Source: Pontiellaceae bacterium B12227
Lineage (GTDB): Bacteria > Verrucomicrobiota > Kiritimatiellia > Kiritimatiellales > Pontiellaceae
Direction of reading: 5' to 3'
Assembly: GCA_029432775.1 (NCBI GenBank)
Contig: JAROAZ010000018.1
Location: 1-64,000, forward strand
DNA length: 64,000 nucleotides
Below the pieces are notes generated by a model. It was given only the letters and a program-made list of their open reading frames with translations. It had not been told where the DNA came from and did no database searches. Positions 1 through 7,825 of the stretch are shown one piece after another (position 1 is the stretch's first letter; each line of letters opens with the position of its first letter). Position numbers and translations under genes: made by a program.

Positions 1-170
1 TGTCCTCAAGCGCAGCGGGTGTTAAAACGAATCGGTGCAGACGGGTATTAGACAGGATGATTGAATGACAGGATTATCTCGTCTTGCGAATCAGAAACTT
101 CAAAACCTGCCTTTGTGTTCTTCGTGCCTTTAGCGCAGCGGGTGGTTAAACCAATCCCATGGTGGCTGTT
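1..170. repeat. Intergenic repeat-like sequence downstream of the sensor kinase
   Basis: No gene is supported here. The 12-base string AGCGCAGCGGGT occurs at 9-20 and again at 132-143, each followed by a similar GTTAAA..AATC stretch, so the two units are imperfect direct repeats about 123 bases apart. Between them GACAGGAT occurs twice, at about 50-57 and 69-76. This resembles dispersed intergenic repeat DNA, but one window cannot show how widespread it is. No terminator for the kinase gene was recognised. Confidence 0.4.
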
Positions 171-1634
171 TCAGGCCAACGGGAGTTCAATGGTAAACAC
201 GGCTCCACCATCGGCTGCGTTTGATGCATGGATGCTTCCCTGGTGGGCTTCAATCAGGCTTTTAACAATGGCAAGGCCCAGTCCGGTGCCGCCGGAATCG
301 CGCGAGCGGGATTTATCCACACGATAGAAGCGGTCAAAGATGCGGGGAAGGGCGTCTTCGGGAATTCCGCCGCCTTCGTCTGCCACCTCGATCACCGCCC
401 GGTCATCGGCCGTTTTTTGTGATATACAGATGGAGCAGCCCTCGGGGTTATGTTTTACGGCATTAGAGATGAGATTCATGAGAACCTGATGAATGCGCTC
501 GGGATCGATCAGGGCCAGGACGGGGGTTTCCAATGATTGGAAACGGATGCGGTGTTTTTCTGAAAGGTGGGTTGCTTCTTCCACGACACCGGCAATGACT
601 TCCTTAACCGGGGTTTCGGCGACATTCAGGATGGTTGCGTTGCCATTGATGCGGGTGAGTTCCAGCAGGCTGTCTGCCATGGCTTTCATCCGCTGCCCCG
701 CCCGCAGGCAGGCTTCGAGCACGGCTTCATATTCTTCCGTAGAGCGTTTCCGTTTGAGGGCGGCCTGGGTTTGGGCCATCACCACCGCAATGGGCGTGCG
801 CAGCTCATGCGAGGCATCGGCCGAAAAACGGATCTGGGTTTCGAGTGCGGTGTCGAGATGGTTGAACGAGTTGTTCAGGGTCCGGGCCAGCCCGGCGAGT
901 TCTTCCGGAGCCGATGCGAGCTCGATCCGGCGGCCATGCTTGCCTCCGGCAATTTCTTCGGCGGTTTTGCTGATCGATTTGATCGGTTCCAGCGTGCGGC
1001 GGATAATGATCCATCCACCCAAATGACCGACCAGAAAAACCAGCAGTCCAACGAGCAGCAGTTGGTAGCGTGTTCGGGTCAGGATGAGCTTGATGTCGTC
1101 CAACGGTTTTCCGATTACAATAAGGCGGCCCTTGTGGTGGGAAACAACCAGCTCCCGGGCATCCTTCCGGCTGTGAAAGTTCTGCTCTCCGCCGATAAAA
1201 TGGTAGTCGTTGAGAGAAATGGAATCCGGCACGGCGCCATAGCGGTCAATGATTTCTCCGGAGTCCGTCCAGGAGATCGTGTAATAGCCTTCGGCTTCCA
1301 TGTTTTTCAGATAGGTTTCCGCTGACTGGATCGGGTTGCCGGCGGGATCCAGGTTCTCCCTCGGAGGGGAGTCGCGGTCCGGTCCGCGGCGGGGAGGGCC
1401 GCCACCGGGTCGCCCGCCCGGTCCGCCGCCCGGTCCGCCACCGGGGCCGCCCGATGGCGGTAAAAGTGCGGGCATGGCTTCCATTAATGCATTCTGCAGG
1501 CCGGCATCCACGGCCGACATTTCTGATTTCTGGCGCAGGTGATAGTGGAGCGAGAGCAGAATAATCAGAACCGTGGCGAGCAGGAGTCGCTGCCATGCCA
1601 TCAGCTGCCATCGGATGGATCGGTAATGTTTCAT
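171..1634 (-). CDS. Membrane sensor histidine kinase with Gly/Pro-rich extracytoplasmic domain
   Basis: This 487-residue protein is the sensor partner of the adjacent response regulator. Membrane segments lie at about residues 17-33 and 190-212. A HAMP linker follows, then a HisKA domain with phospho-acceptor His276 in SADASHELRTP, and a HATPase domain with the N box at 387-396, DEGGG at 419-423 and GTGLGLA at 449-455. All catalytic motifs look intact. The extracytoplasmic part (34-189) carries a Gly/Pro/Arg low-complexity tract at 61-86, similar in composition to tracts in the SHD1 protein at 20402 and the flavoprotein at 22971. Its ATG directly abuts the regulator's TAG, so the two genes are translationally linked. 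Residues 365-369 (FQSLE) are encoded by a copy of the 15-bp palindrome at 528-542. The ligand is unknown. Confidence 0.93.
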   Translation of the reverse strand: MKHYRSIRWQLMAWQRLLLATVLIILLSLHYHLRQKSEMSAVDAGLQNALMEAMPALLPPSGGPGGGPGGGPGGRPGGGPPRRGPDRDSPPRENLDPAGNPIQSAETYLKNMEAEGYYTISWTDSGEIIDRYGAVPDSISLNDYHFIGGEQNFHSRKDARELVVSHHKGRLIVIGKPLDDIKLILTRTRYQLLLVGLLVFLVGHLGGWIIIRRTLEPIKSISKTAEEIAGGKHGRRIELASAPEELAGLARTLNNSFNHLDTALETQIRFSADASHELRTPIAVVMAQTQAALKRKRSTEEYEAVLEACLRAGQRMKAMADSLLELTRINGNATILNVAETPVKEVIAGVVEEATHLSEKHRIRFQSLETPVLALIDPERIHQVLMNLISNAVKHNPEGCSICISQKTADDRAVIEVADEGGGIPEDALPRIFDRFYRVDKSRSRDSGGTGLGLAIVKSLIEAHQGSIHASNAADGGAVFTIELPLA

Positions 1635-2288
1635 CTATGCTCCAATCGTGTAGCCGAGTCCGCGCCGGGTTTTGATGTAGCCGCCGCCGAGCTTGCGCCG
1701 TGCATTGCAGACATGCACATCGAGCACATTGGAAAGGGAATCGTCATCTTCGTTGAAGAGGTGTTCATAGAGGTCGGTGCGGCTGACTACCGTTTCGCTG
1801 TGCATCATCAGATACTGGACCAGCGAGAACTCCAGCGCCGTAAGTTTTACGGGTTGATCATCAACAGAAATACTTTTTTTCGCCGTATCCAGTTCGAGGC
1901 CTCCAAAGGAAAGGGTGGTGGTCGTTTTGCCCGCGGAGCGCCTGATCAGCGCGCGAAGCCGGGCCGCGAGCTCGTCCATATCGAACGGTTTCACTAAAAA
2001 GTCATCCGATCCGAGATCCAGCCCCCGAACCCGGTCATCAATGGCGCCGCGGGCGGTGAGGATCAGTACGGGGGTGTTCTTTTTTGCACGCAGTTGCTCA
2101 AGCACTTCCCAACCGTCCATACGGGGCATCATGATGTCCAGCAGGATGGCGTCATAATCCCAGTTCAGCGCCTTATACAGGCCCTCTTCGCCATCTTCCG
2201 CCGTGTCAATGGCATAGCCTTCGTCATCGAGCGACATGGCCAGCGCCTGTCTCAGGTCCGCTTCGTCTTCCACAATGAGCAACTTCAT
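1635..2288 (-). CDS. OmpR/PhoB-family response regulator
   Basis: This 217-residue protein has an N-terminal receiver domain with phosphorylation site Asp51 (LLDIMMPRMDG), conserved Thr79 and Lys100, and a C-terminal winged-helix DNA-binding domain from about residue 125. A strong ribosome site (AAGGAGAT) precedes the ATG. It is first in a two-gene operon with the sensor kinase. Its own promoter contains a CTTAA direct repeat with 11-bp period, and the same repeat precedes six other transcription units up to 22 kb. OmpR-family regulators typically bind direct repeats with this period. I infer that this protein binds the repeats and controls itself and those units; direct binding is not shown by sequence alone. 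Confidence 0.95.
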   Translation of the reverse strand: MKLLIVEDEADLRQALAMSLDDEGYAIDTAEDGEEGLYKALNWDYDAILLDIMMPRMDGWEVLEQLRAKKNTPVLILTARGAIDDRVRGLDLGSDDFLVKPFDMDELAARLRALIRRSAGKTTTTLSFGGLELDTAKKSISVDDQPVKLTALEFSLVQYLMMHSETVVSRTDLYEHLFNEDDDSLSNVLDVHVCNARRKLGGGYIKTRRGLGYTIGA

Positions 2289-2328
2289 ATCGATCTCCTT
2301 GAACTGAATGATACTACAGCTTCCGGTT

Positions 2329-2359
2329 ATAAAACAGCCAACCTTAAGATTGGATTAAG
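2329..2359 (-). promoter_or_regulatory. CTTAA-box promoter of the response regulator operon
   Basis: On the minus strand, CTTAA (2359-2355), 6 nt, CTTAAG (2348-2343), 8 nt (GTTGGCTG) and a -10-like TTTTAT (2334-2329) lie about 40 bases ahead of the regulator start. The 8-nt spacer is nearly identical to that of the divergent site at 2408, which makes autoregulation likely. The -10 departs from the TGnTAn form of the other six sites. This is a sequence-based prediction. Confidence 0.75.
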
Positions 2360-2407
2360 ATGTTTGTTTGCGGCAGAGAAAGGCGTTTTTTCTGGAAGCA
2401 GCTCGTC

Positions 2408-2438
2408 CTTAATCTGAGCTTAAGGTTGGCTCTGCTAG
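2408..2438 (+). promoter_or_regulatory. CTTAA-box promoter of the CotH protein
   Basis: CTTAA (2408-2412), 6 nt, CTTAAG (2419-2424), 8 nt (GTTGGCTC) and TGCTAG (2433-2438) match the layout of the other plus-strand sites exactly. The upstream repeat sits where a -35 would lie, as in PhoB-activated promoters. The site is divergent to the regulator promoter, and the two box pairs are about 65 bp apart. Confidence 0.75.
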
Positions 2439-2500
2439 CTTCCCGGCTACATTCAAAAACAAAGGTAGAGGTGGATCTGATGAATGGAGAACAATTCATT

Positions 2501-5500
2501 ATGAAGAGCATTTTGAGATATGCGGCAGGCGTGGCGGTTTTTGCCGCGGTAGCTGCAGGAACGATAATCAAAGCAGAGGCCCAGGTGGTCATCAGCGAGT
2601 TCATGGCGGCAAATGACAAAACGCTGATGGACGGCGATGGAAACTATTCCGACTGGATTGAGCTGTATAACACGGGCTCGAATGCGGTTGACCTGACGGG
2701 GTGGTATCTGAGCGACGATACCAACAACCTGACGAAATGGACTTTTCCCACGGAAAGCATCGCGGCAGGTGAGTTTCTGGTGGTTTTTGCTTCGGGAGCG
2801 GATACCGCCGGCTACACCGACAGCCTCGGCTACCTGCACACCACCTTTAAACTCAGCGCGAGCGGCGAGAGTGTTTTGCTCACAGAAGCCGACGGCACCA
2901 CCATTGCCTCGTCGTTCGTCAACTATCCCGAGCAGGACGACGATGTTTCCTATGGTCTCGATCAGGATTCCGGCTCCTCATACCTCATTACCGAAGGGGA
3001 GGATGCCACGGCATTTATCGGAACGTCAGCGCCGGGGTCGAGCTGGAATACCACCAGTTTTGATGATTCGGGCTGGTTGAGCGGAAGCACAGCTGTTGGT
3101 TTCGATAACGGCTCTACGTATTCTGATATCAGGTTGGATGTGAGCGATATGTTCCGAAGCACAGAATCTGTTTATACACGGATTGAATTTGATATCGATG
3201 CCGGCACCGACCTGTCGCAGCTCTCTTTGCGAATGAAATATGATGATGGGTTTGTGGCGTATATCAACGGGACAGAAGTGGCGTCGGCTAACGTTCCGTC
3301 CTCACCAACCTATTCCTCGCAGGCAAGCTCGTCGCACGATGGAACTTCTTATGAGGATTTTACGCTGCTGAATGCGGATGCGTATCTGCAAACCGGAGTG
3401 AACGTTCTTGGAATTCTCGGGTTCGACTATCCTTCGGGAACGGCTGATTTTTATATGATGCCGGTGCTCTCCGGCATTACCGTCGGACAGATTTACACCA
3501 ACACCGCAGTTTATCTGACGACCCCTACGCCCGGCGCGGATAATGTGGAAGGCGTGCTCGGCTATGTGGGCGATACCTCATTCACGGTTGATCGCGGCTT
3601 CTTCAGTGAAGCAACAAATGTGGCCATCAGCTGCAAGACCGAGGGCGCGGAAATCTACTACACCACCGATGCCACCGAGCCGTCTGCAAACAACGGGACG
3701 CTCTACACGGGGCCGATCACCATCAGCAAAACCACCGTGCTGCGCGCGGTTGCAACCAAATCCGGCTACATGTCCAGCGATGTCGATACCCAGAGCTACT
3801 TTTTCCTCGACGACATCATTGCGCAGGGCACCAGCGTGAGCGGGCTTGATCCGGAATTTCCGGCGAGCTCGGTCAATGGGCAGGGTTTCGACTATGGAAT
3901 GGATACGGACGTCACGCAGAGTTCCACCTATTCCGGCGAGATCAAAGGCGCGCTGAAGTCGATTCCCTCCATCTCCATCGTCACTGATCCCGACAACCTG
4001 TTTAGTTCCGGCAGCGGCATCTATGTGAATGCTGATGAGGATCACGATCCGGATAACGGCGCGGACTGGGAGCGCGAAACCTCGATTGAGCTGATTAATC
4101 CCGATGGATCCGAAGGATTCCAGATTAACGGAGGCATCCGCATGCGCGGAGCATCGAGTACCTCTTCGAGCAATCCCAAGCACTCCTTCCGGTTTTTCTT
4201 CCGTTCTGAATACGGAACCTCGCGTCTGAACTATCCGTTGTTCGGCGAAGACGGCGCCGATAGTTTCAAGCGCATGGACCTGCGTACCGGGCAGAACTTT
4301 TCCTGGGCCAACCAGACGCCGCAATACGCCACCTGGCTCTACGATATCTTTACCCGCGACACACACCGCGACATGAACCAGCCTTATACCCGCGGCGAAT
4401 ATTATCACCTCTACATCAACGGCATGTACTGGGGGCTTTACCAGACGGAAGAGCGCTGCGATTCCCGTTTTGCGGAATCCTACTACGGCGATGACGATGC
4501 TGATTTCGATGCGGTGAAAGCCGACCCCGATTCAGGCGATATGTATGCCGTGGACGGCACCCGCGATGCGTATGATGAACTGCGGTCCGGAGTTTACGGC
4601 GGTGTGAGTGATAATGCATACTACTTCGCACTTCAGGGCATGAATGCCGACGGCTCGGAAAACAGCGCGTATACCAAGCTGCTGGATGTCGATAACGTCA
4701 TCGACTATATGCTGCTGATTTTCTTTACCGGTAACCGCGACTCGCCGGTTGGACCGCCGATGAACAGTCCCACCATGCCGCGGAACCTGAATGTGATTTA
4801 TAACCGGCTCCATCCGGATGGATTCAAATATGTTGCCCACGATAATGAACATTCGATGGAAGTCAGCCAGGGCGTGAGTTACGACCGTACCAGCGTGAAC
4901 CTGAGCTCCTCATTTGATGGGGTGAACCGGTTCAATCCGTGGTCGCTGCATCTCAAGCTGATGGACAACGAAGAATATGCCCTCCGTTTTGCGGATCATG
5001 TGCACGAGCACTTTTTCAACGGTGGATTGCTCACCGCTGCGGTGGCCGCAGAGCGCCTCGAGATCCGGAAGGCTGAAATTTATTCGGCGGTGGTTGCCGA
5101 GTCGGCCCGATGGGGCGACAGCAAGGGGACGCTCCGCACCCGCGACAATGACTGGCTGACCTGGGCCGACTGGCTGACCGATACCTATCTGGCACAGCGC
5201 GCCGACTATGTTTACGCCCAGTTTGCTGCACGCGGCTGGTATCCTTCGGTCGATGCTCCGGAGTTCAGCCAACACGGCGGAACCATCGATTCCGGTTTTA
5301 ACCTTTCCATCTCGGGCAACGGAACCATCTACTACACGACCGACGGATCCGACCCGCGTGCAGTCGGTGGCGGCATCGCCGGTAGTGCTTATAGTTCGGC
5401 GCTGACGCTTAATCATTCAGCCCAGGTCAAGGCCCGTGTATACAGCGGTGGCGAGTGGAGTGCGCTGACCAGGGCCACCTTCCTGCTGAACGAGGAATCC

Positions 5501-7306
5501 CCGTTGCGTGTAACCGAGATCATGTATAATCCCGCGTCTGGAACAACCGGATCGGAAACCAACTATGCTGCGTCGGACTTCGAATACATCGAACTTCTCA
5601 ATACCGGCGATGAAACCGTTGGGCTGGCCGGAACCGAATTTTCGAACGGCATTCATTTTGATTTCACCGACGGCGATGTCGCCACGCTCGCTCCCGGCGA
5701 ATACGCGATTCTGGTCAGCAACCTCGATGCGTTCAAGGAACGTTATTCCAACTGGGCTACCCTCAATATTGCCGGCGAGTTCCATGGGAAATTCTTCATT
5801 GCCGACGCAGCGCTCAATAACGGCGGCGAGGAACTGGCATTAGTCGACGGCTTCGGCAGCACCATCCTCGATTTTGAGTATAACGATTGGTACGACGCCA
5901 CCGACGGCGAAGGCTTTTCGCTGACGCTGATCGATCCGACGGCCGCCACCAACACCTGGAACGAAAGTTCCGCATGGCGGGCCAGTAAATATTCAGGCGG
6001 CACACCCGGCGCGGCACCCGAGGATTTCCTGCAACCGGAAGATCTGTTGATTAATGAAGCATTGACGCATCAGGACGATGATACGCCCGGCGACTGGGTT
6101 GAGCTCTATAACGCCTCCACTAACACGATCGACATCAACGGCTGGTTCCTGAGCGACGATGAAGATGACTTGACGAAAGTGGAGCTGAGTGGACTTCCAA
6201 CCATTGGAAGCGGCGAATATCTGGTGTTGACCGAGGCTTCTCACTTTGGCACGGCGTCGCTGGGAACCAACGCCTTTGCATTGAGTGAGCTGGGCGATGC
6301 CGTTTATCTCTCTTCCGGGGAAGGGAGTGTACTTACAGGTTACCGGGTGGAAGAAGAGTTCGGTGCGGCCGAGCGCGATGTCACTTTCGGACGCTACGTC
6401 AAGAGCGACGGCACGACTGATTTTACCGCGCAGAGCACGCAGACTCCGGGGAGCGAAAATGCCTATCCGTTGATCGGCGACGTGGTGATTTCGGAAATTA
6501 TGTATCACCCGGCCGACAGCAATGCATTCGAATATATTGAAATCTGCAATCGGACTTCATCGAGTGTTCCGCTCTATCACACCACCTACACCACCAACAC
6601 CTGGAAGCTGGCGGGTGCGGTTGAATATACCTTCCCGGAAGGAATCGTGCTGGGAGCCGGCGAGTGCCTGGTCATTACCGAGGCCACCGAGGCGGAGTTC
6701 CGCAGCTATTATACGGTCGATTCCGGAGTCACTGTGCTCGGCCCCTACGACGGCAAACTGAGCAACGATGGCGAAGACCTCAGGTTAACGCGCCCCGGCG
6801 ATTCGGAAGCCCTGACCGGAGAGGTCCCGTACATGCTCGTCGAGCTCGTGGAATATAACGATGCCTCGCCGTGGCCAACCGATGCCGATGGACTCGGTTC
6901 CTCCCTCGAACGGTCGGTTCTTTTGCTCTATCCGAATGATTCCGCCAACTGGACGGCCAATGCGGACCCGTCGCCGGGCAGCACGGATGGGGGTGTTGCC
7001 GATCCGGACGCCGATTGGGATCAGGATGGTTCGTCGAACTATGATGAATACATTGCCGGAACCGACCCCTCCGATCCGGATTCAGTCTTCGCTTTCCAAT
7101 CATTGGAAATATCCGGGGCACCGGTGTTCACCTGGTCGAGCGAAACCGGCAAGGTCTATTCGCTGTGGTTTTCCACAAATCTGGTTGCCGGCGAGTTTGC
7201 GCTCACCAATTCCGCCATTCCCGCAACGCCGCCGCTGAATACACTCACAACCGAAGTTTCCGGTGCGAAATGTATCTACTATCAATTGCGCGTGAACAAC
7301 GAATAG
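2501..7306 (+). CDS. Secreted CotH-kinase-like protein with multiple lamin-tail domains
   Basis: The chosen ATG gives a 1601-residue protein with a clear signal peptide ending near AEA. An in-frame ATG at 2480 has a comparable ribosome site but gives a poorer signal. Domains in order: lamin-tail (about 29-150), galactose-binding-like (160-320), chitobiase/FN3-associated (364-434), CotH-like protein kinase fold (487-870), a second FN3-associated domain (917-994), three more lamin-tail domains (about 1002-1160, 1177-1320, 1327-1484), then a DxDxDG calcium-loop stretch and C-terminal beta module (1497-1601). CotH of Bacillus spores phosphorylates protein serines; activity here is inferred from the fold. 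The protein is probably extracellular or cell-surface. It has its own CTTAA-box promoter and terminator. Two palindrome copies fall inside the gene (6195-6209 and 7094-7108). Confidence 0.85.
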   Translation: MKSILRYAAGVAVFAAVAAGTIIKAEAQVVISEFMAANDKTLMDGDGNYSDWIELYNTGSNAVDLTGWYLSDDTNNLTKWTFPTESIAAGEFLVVFASGADTAGYTDSLGYLHTTFKLSASGESVLLTEADGTTIASSFVNYPEQDDDVSYGLDQDSGSSYLITEGEDATAFIGTSAPGSSWNTTSFDDSGWLSGSTAVGFDNGSTYSDIRLDVSDMFRSTESVYTRIEFDIDAGTDLSQLSLRMKYDDGFVAYINGTEVASANVPSSPTYSSQASSSHDGTSYEDFTLLNADAYLQTGVNVLGILGFDYPSGTADFYMMPVLSGITVGQIYTNTAVYLTTPTPGADNVEGVLGYVGDTSFTVDRGFFSEATNVAISCKTEGAEIYYTTDATEPSANNGTLYTGPITISKTTVLRAVATKSGYMSSDVDTQSYFFLDDIIAQGTSVSGLDPEFPASSVNGQGFDYGMDTDVTQSSTYSGEIKGALKSIPSISIVTDPDNLFSSGSGIYVNADEDHDPDNGADWERETSIELINPDGSEGFQINGGIRMRGASSTSSSNPKHSFRFFFRSEYGTSRLNYPLFGEDGADSFKRMDLRTGQNFSWANQTPQYATWLYDIFTRDTHRDMNQPYTRGEYYHLYINGMYWGLYQTEERCDSRFAESYYGDDDADFDAVKADPDSGDMYAVDGTRDAYDELRSGVYGGVSDNAYYFALQGMNADGSENSAYTKLLDVDNVIDYMLLIFFTGNRDSPVGPPMNSPTMPRNLNVIYNRLHPDGFKYVAHDNEHSMEVSQGVSYDRTSVNLSSSFDGVNRFNPWSLHLKLMDNEEYALRFADHVHEHFFNGGLLTAAVAAERLEIRKAEIYSAVVAESARWGDSKGTLRTRDNDWLTWADWLTDTYLAQRADYVYAQFAARGWYPSVDAPEFSQHGGTIDSGFNLSISGNGTIYYTTDGSDPRAVGGGIAGSAYSSALTLNHSAQVKARVYSGGEWSALTRATFLLNEESPLRVTEIMYNPASGTTGSETNYAASDFEYIELLNTGDETVGLAGTEFSNGIHFDFTDGDVATLAPGEYAILVSNLDAFKERYSNWATLNIAGEFHGKFFIADAALNNGGEELALVDGFGSTILDFEYNDWYDATDGEGFSLTLIDPTAATNTWNESSAWRASKYSGGTPGAAPEDFLQPEDLLINEALTHQDDDTPGDWVELYNASTNTIDINGWFLSDDEDDLTKVELSGLPTIGSGEYLVLTEASHFGTASLGTNAFALSELGDAVYLSSGEGSVLTGYRVEEEFGAAERDVTFGRYVKSDGTTDFTAQSTQTPGSENAYPLIGDVVISEIMYHPADSNAFEYIEICNRTSSSVPLYHTTYTTNTWKLAGAVEYTFPEGIVLGAGECLVITEATEAEFRSYYTVDSGVTVLGPYDGKLSNDGEDLRLTRPGDSEALTGEVPYMLVELVEYNDASPWPTDADGLGSSLERSVLLLYPNDSANWTANADPSPGSTDGGVADPDADWDQDGSSNYDEYIAGTDPSDPDSVFAFQSLEISGAPVFTWSSETGKVYSLWFSTNLVAGEFALTNSAIPATPPLNTLTTEVSGAKCIYYQLRVNNE

Positions 7307-7338
7307 TCTGAGAGTTGCAGAGCGGAGATAATCCTCAA

Positions 7339-7371
7339 GCCTCCTTCCCGTCCGGAAGGGGGCCTTTTTTT
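7339..7371 (+). terminator. Rho-independent terminator after the CotH gene
   Basis: The stem GCCTCCTTCC / GGAAGGGGGC with a 5-nt loop (7339-7363) is followed by C and seven T. It lies 33 bases past the stop codon and just before the next CTTAA-box promoter. Confidence 0.85.
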
Positions 7372-7385
7372 GAAGATGAATCGCG

Positions 7386-7416
7386 CTTAATCCCTGCTTA
7401 AGACAACGTCTGCTAT
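7386..7416 (+). promoter_or_regulatory. CTTAA-box promoter of the TPR/DUF1566 unit
   Basis: CTTAA (7386-7390), TCCCTG, CTTAAG (7397-7402), 8 nt and TGCTAT (7411-7416) match the regulon layout. Seventeen bases after the start of the -10, ACGATTA (7428-7434) matches a shared leader element. Confidence 0.8.
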
Positions 7417-7451
7417 TTTTTGCTTCAACGATTAAAAACCCGCGGAGCAAG

Positions 7452-7802
7452 ATGATGACGGCCATAAAAAATGAAAGTTTAAACCGGCACGACCTATGGG
7501 CGGAATCGCGTCGCGCAGAAGAGCAGGGCGATATTTTCCAAGCTTTGGAAATTCATAAAAAAATTCTCAGGGCAGATACATCGTATGCTGCCAGTCTGCG
7601 CGCCGGATGGCTCTACTACAAACTGGATGAGTTCGAGGAATCGCTGCGCTATTACGAACAGGCATGTGCCCTGACGAATGACGATTGGCCCTGGTTCGGC
7701 ATCATGAACTGTCTCATTGCGCTTGGTGAAACCGACGCGTTGGCCCGGGTGGTCGAATCACTCTATGGAACAGAGCACACGTCCATTGCTCTTCCTGCAT
7801 GA
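7452..7802 (+). CDS. Small TPR-like protein, first of two paralogues
   Basis: This 116-residue protein has no signal peptide and is probably cytoplasmic. Its middle part (about 15-95) has the helix pattern of two to three tetratricopeptide repeats (AASLRAGWLYYKLDEFEESL, then YYEQACAL). Such repeats normally mediate protein contacts. It is closely similar along its length to the 116-residue protein at 10219: both share an early R(R)EEQ-G segment, RAGWL-Y, the NDDW/NEDW-P segment, GIMNCL-ALG and a final PA. A ribosome site (GGAG) lies 6 bases upstream. The stop overlaps ATG 7799, so it is probably co-translated with the DUF1566 protein. Residues FQALE are encoded by the palindrome at 7536-7550. 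Function unknown. Confidence 0.75.
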   Translation: MMTAIKNESLNRHDLWAESRRAEEQGDIFQALEIHKKILRADTSYAASLRAGWLYYKLDEFEESLRYYEQACALTNDDWPWFGIMNCLIALGETDALARVVESLYGTEHTSIALPA

Positions 7803-7825
7803 AATCAACCCTGAAGGAGAAACCC

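Noticed and set aside
2360..2500. Longer start for the CotH protein (ATG at 2360)
   Set aside because: It would place the CTTAA-box promoter inside the coding region and hide the signal peptide.
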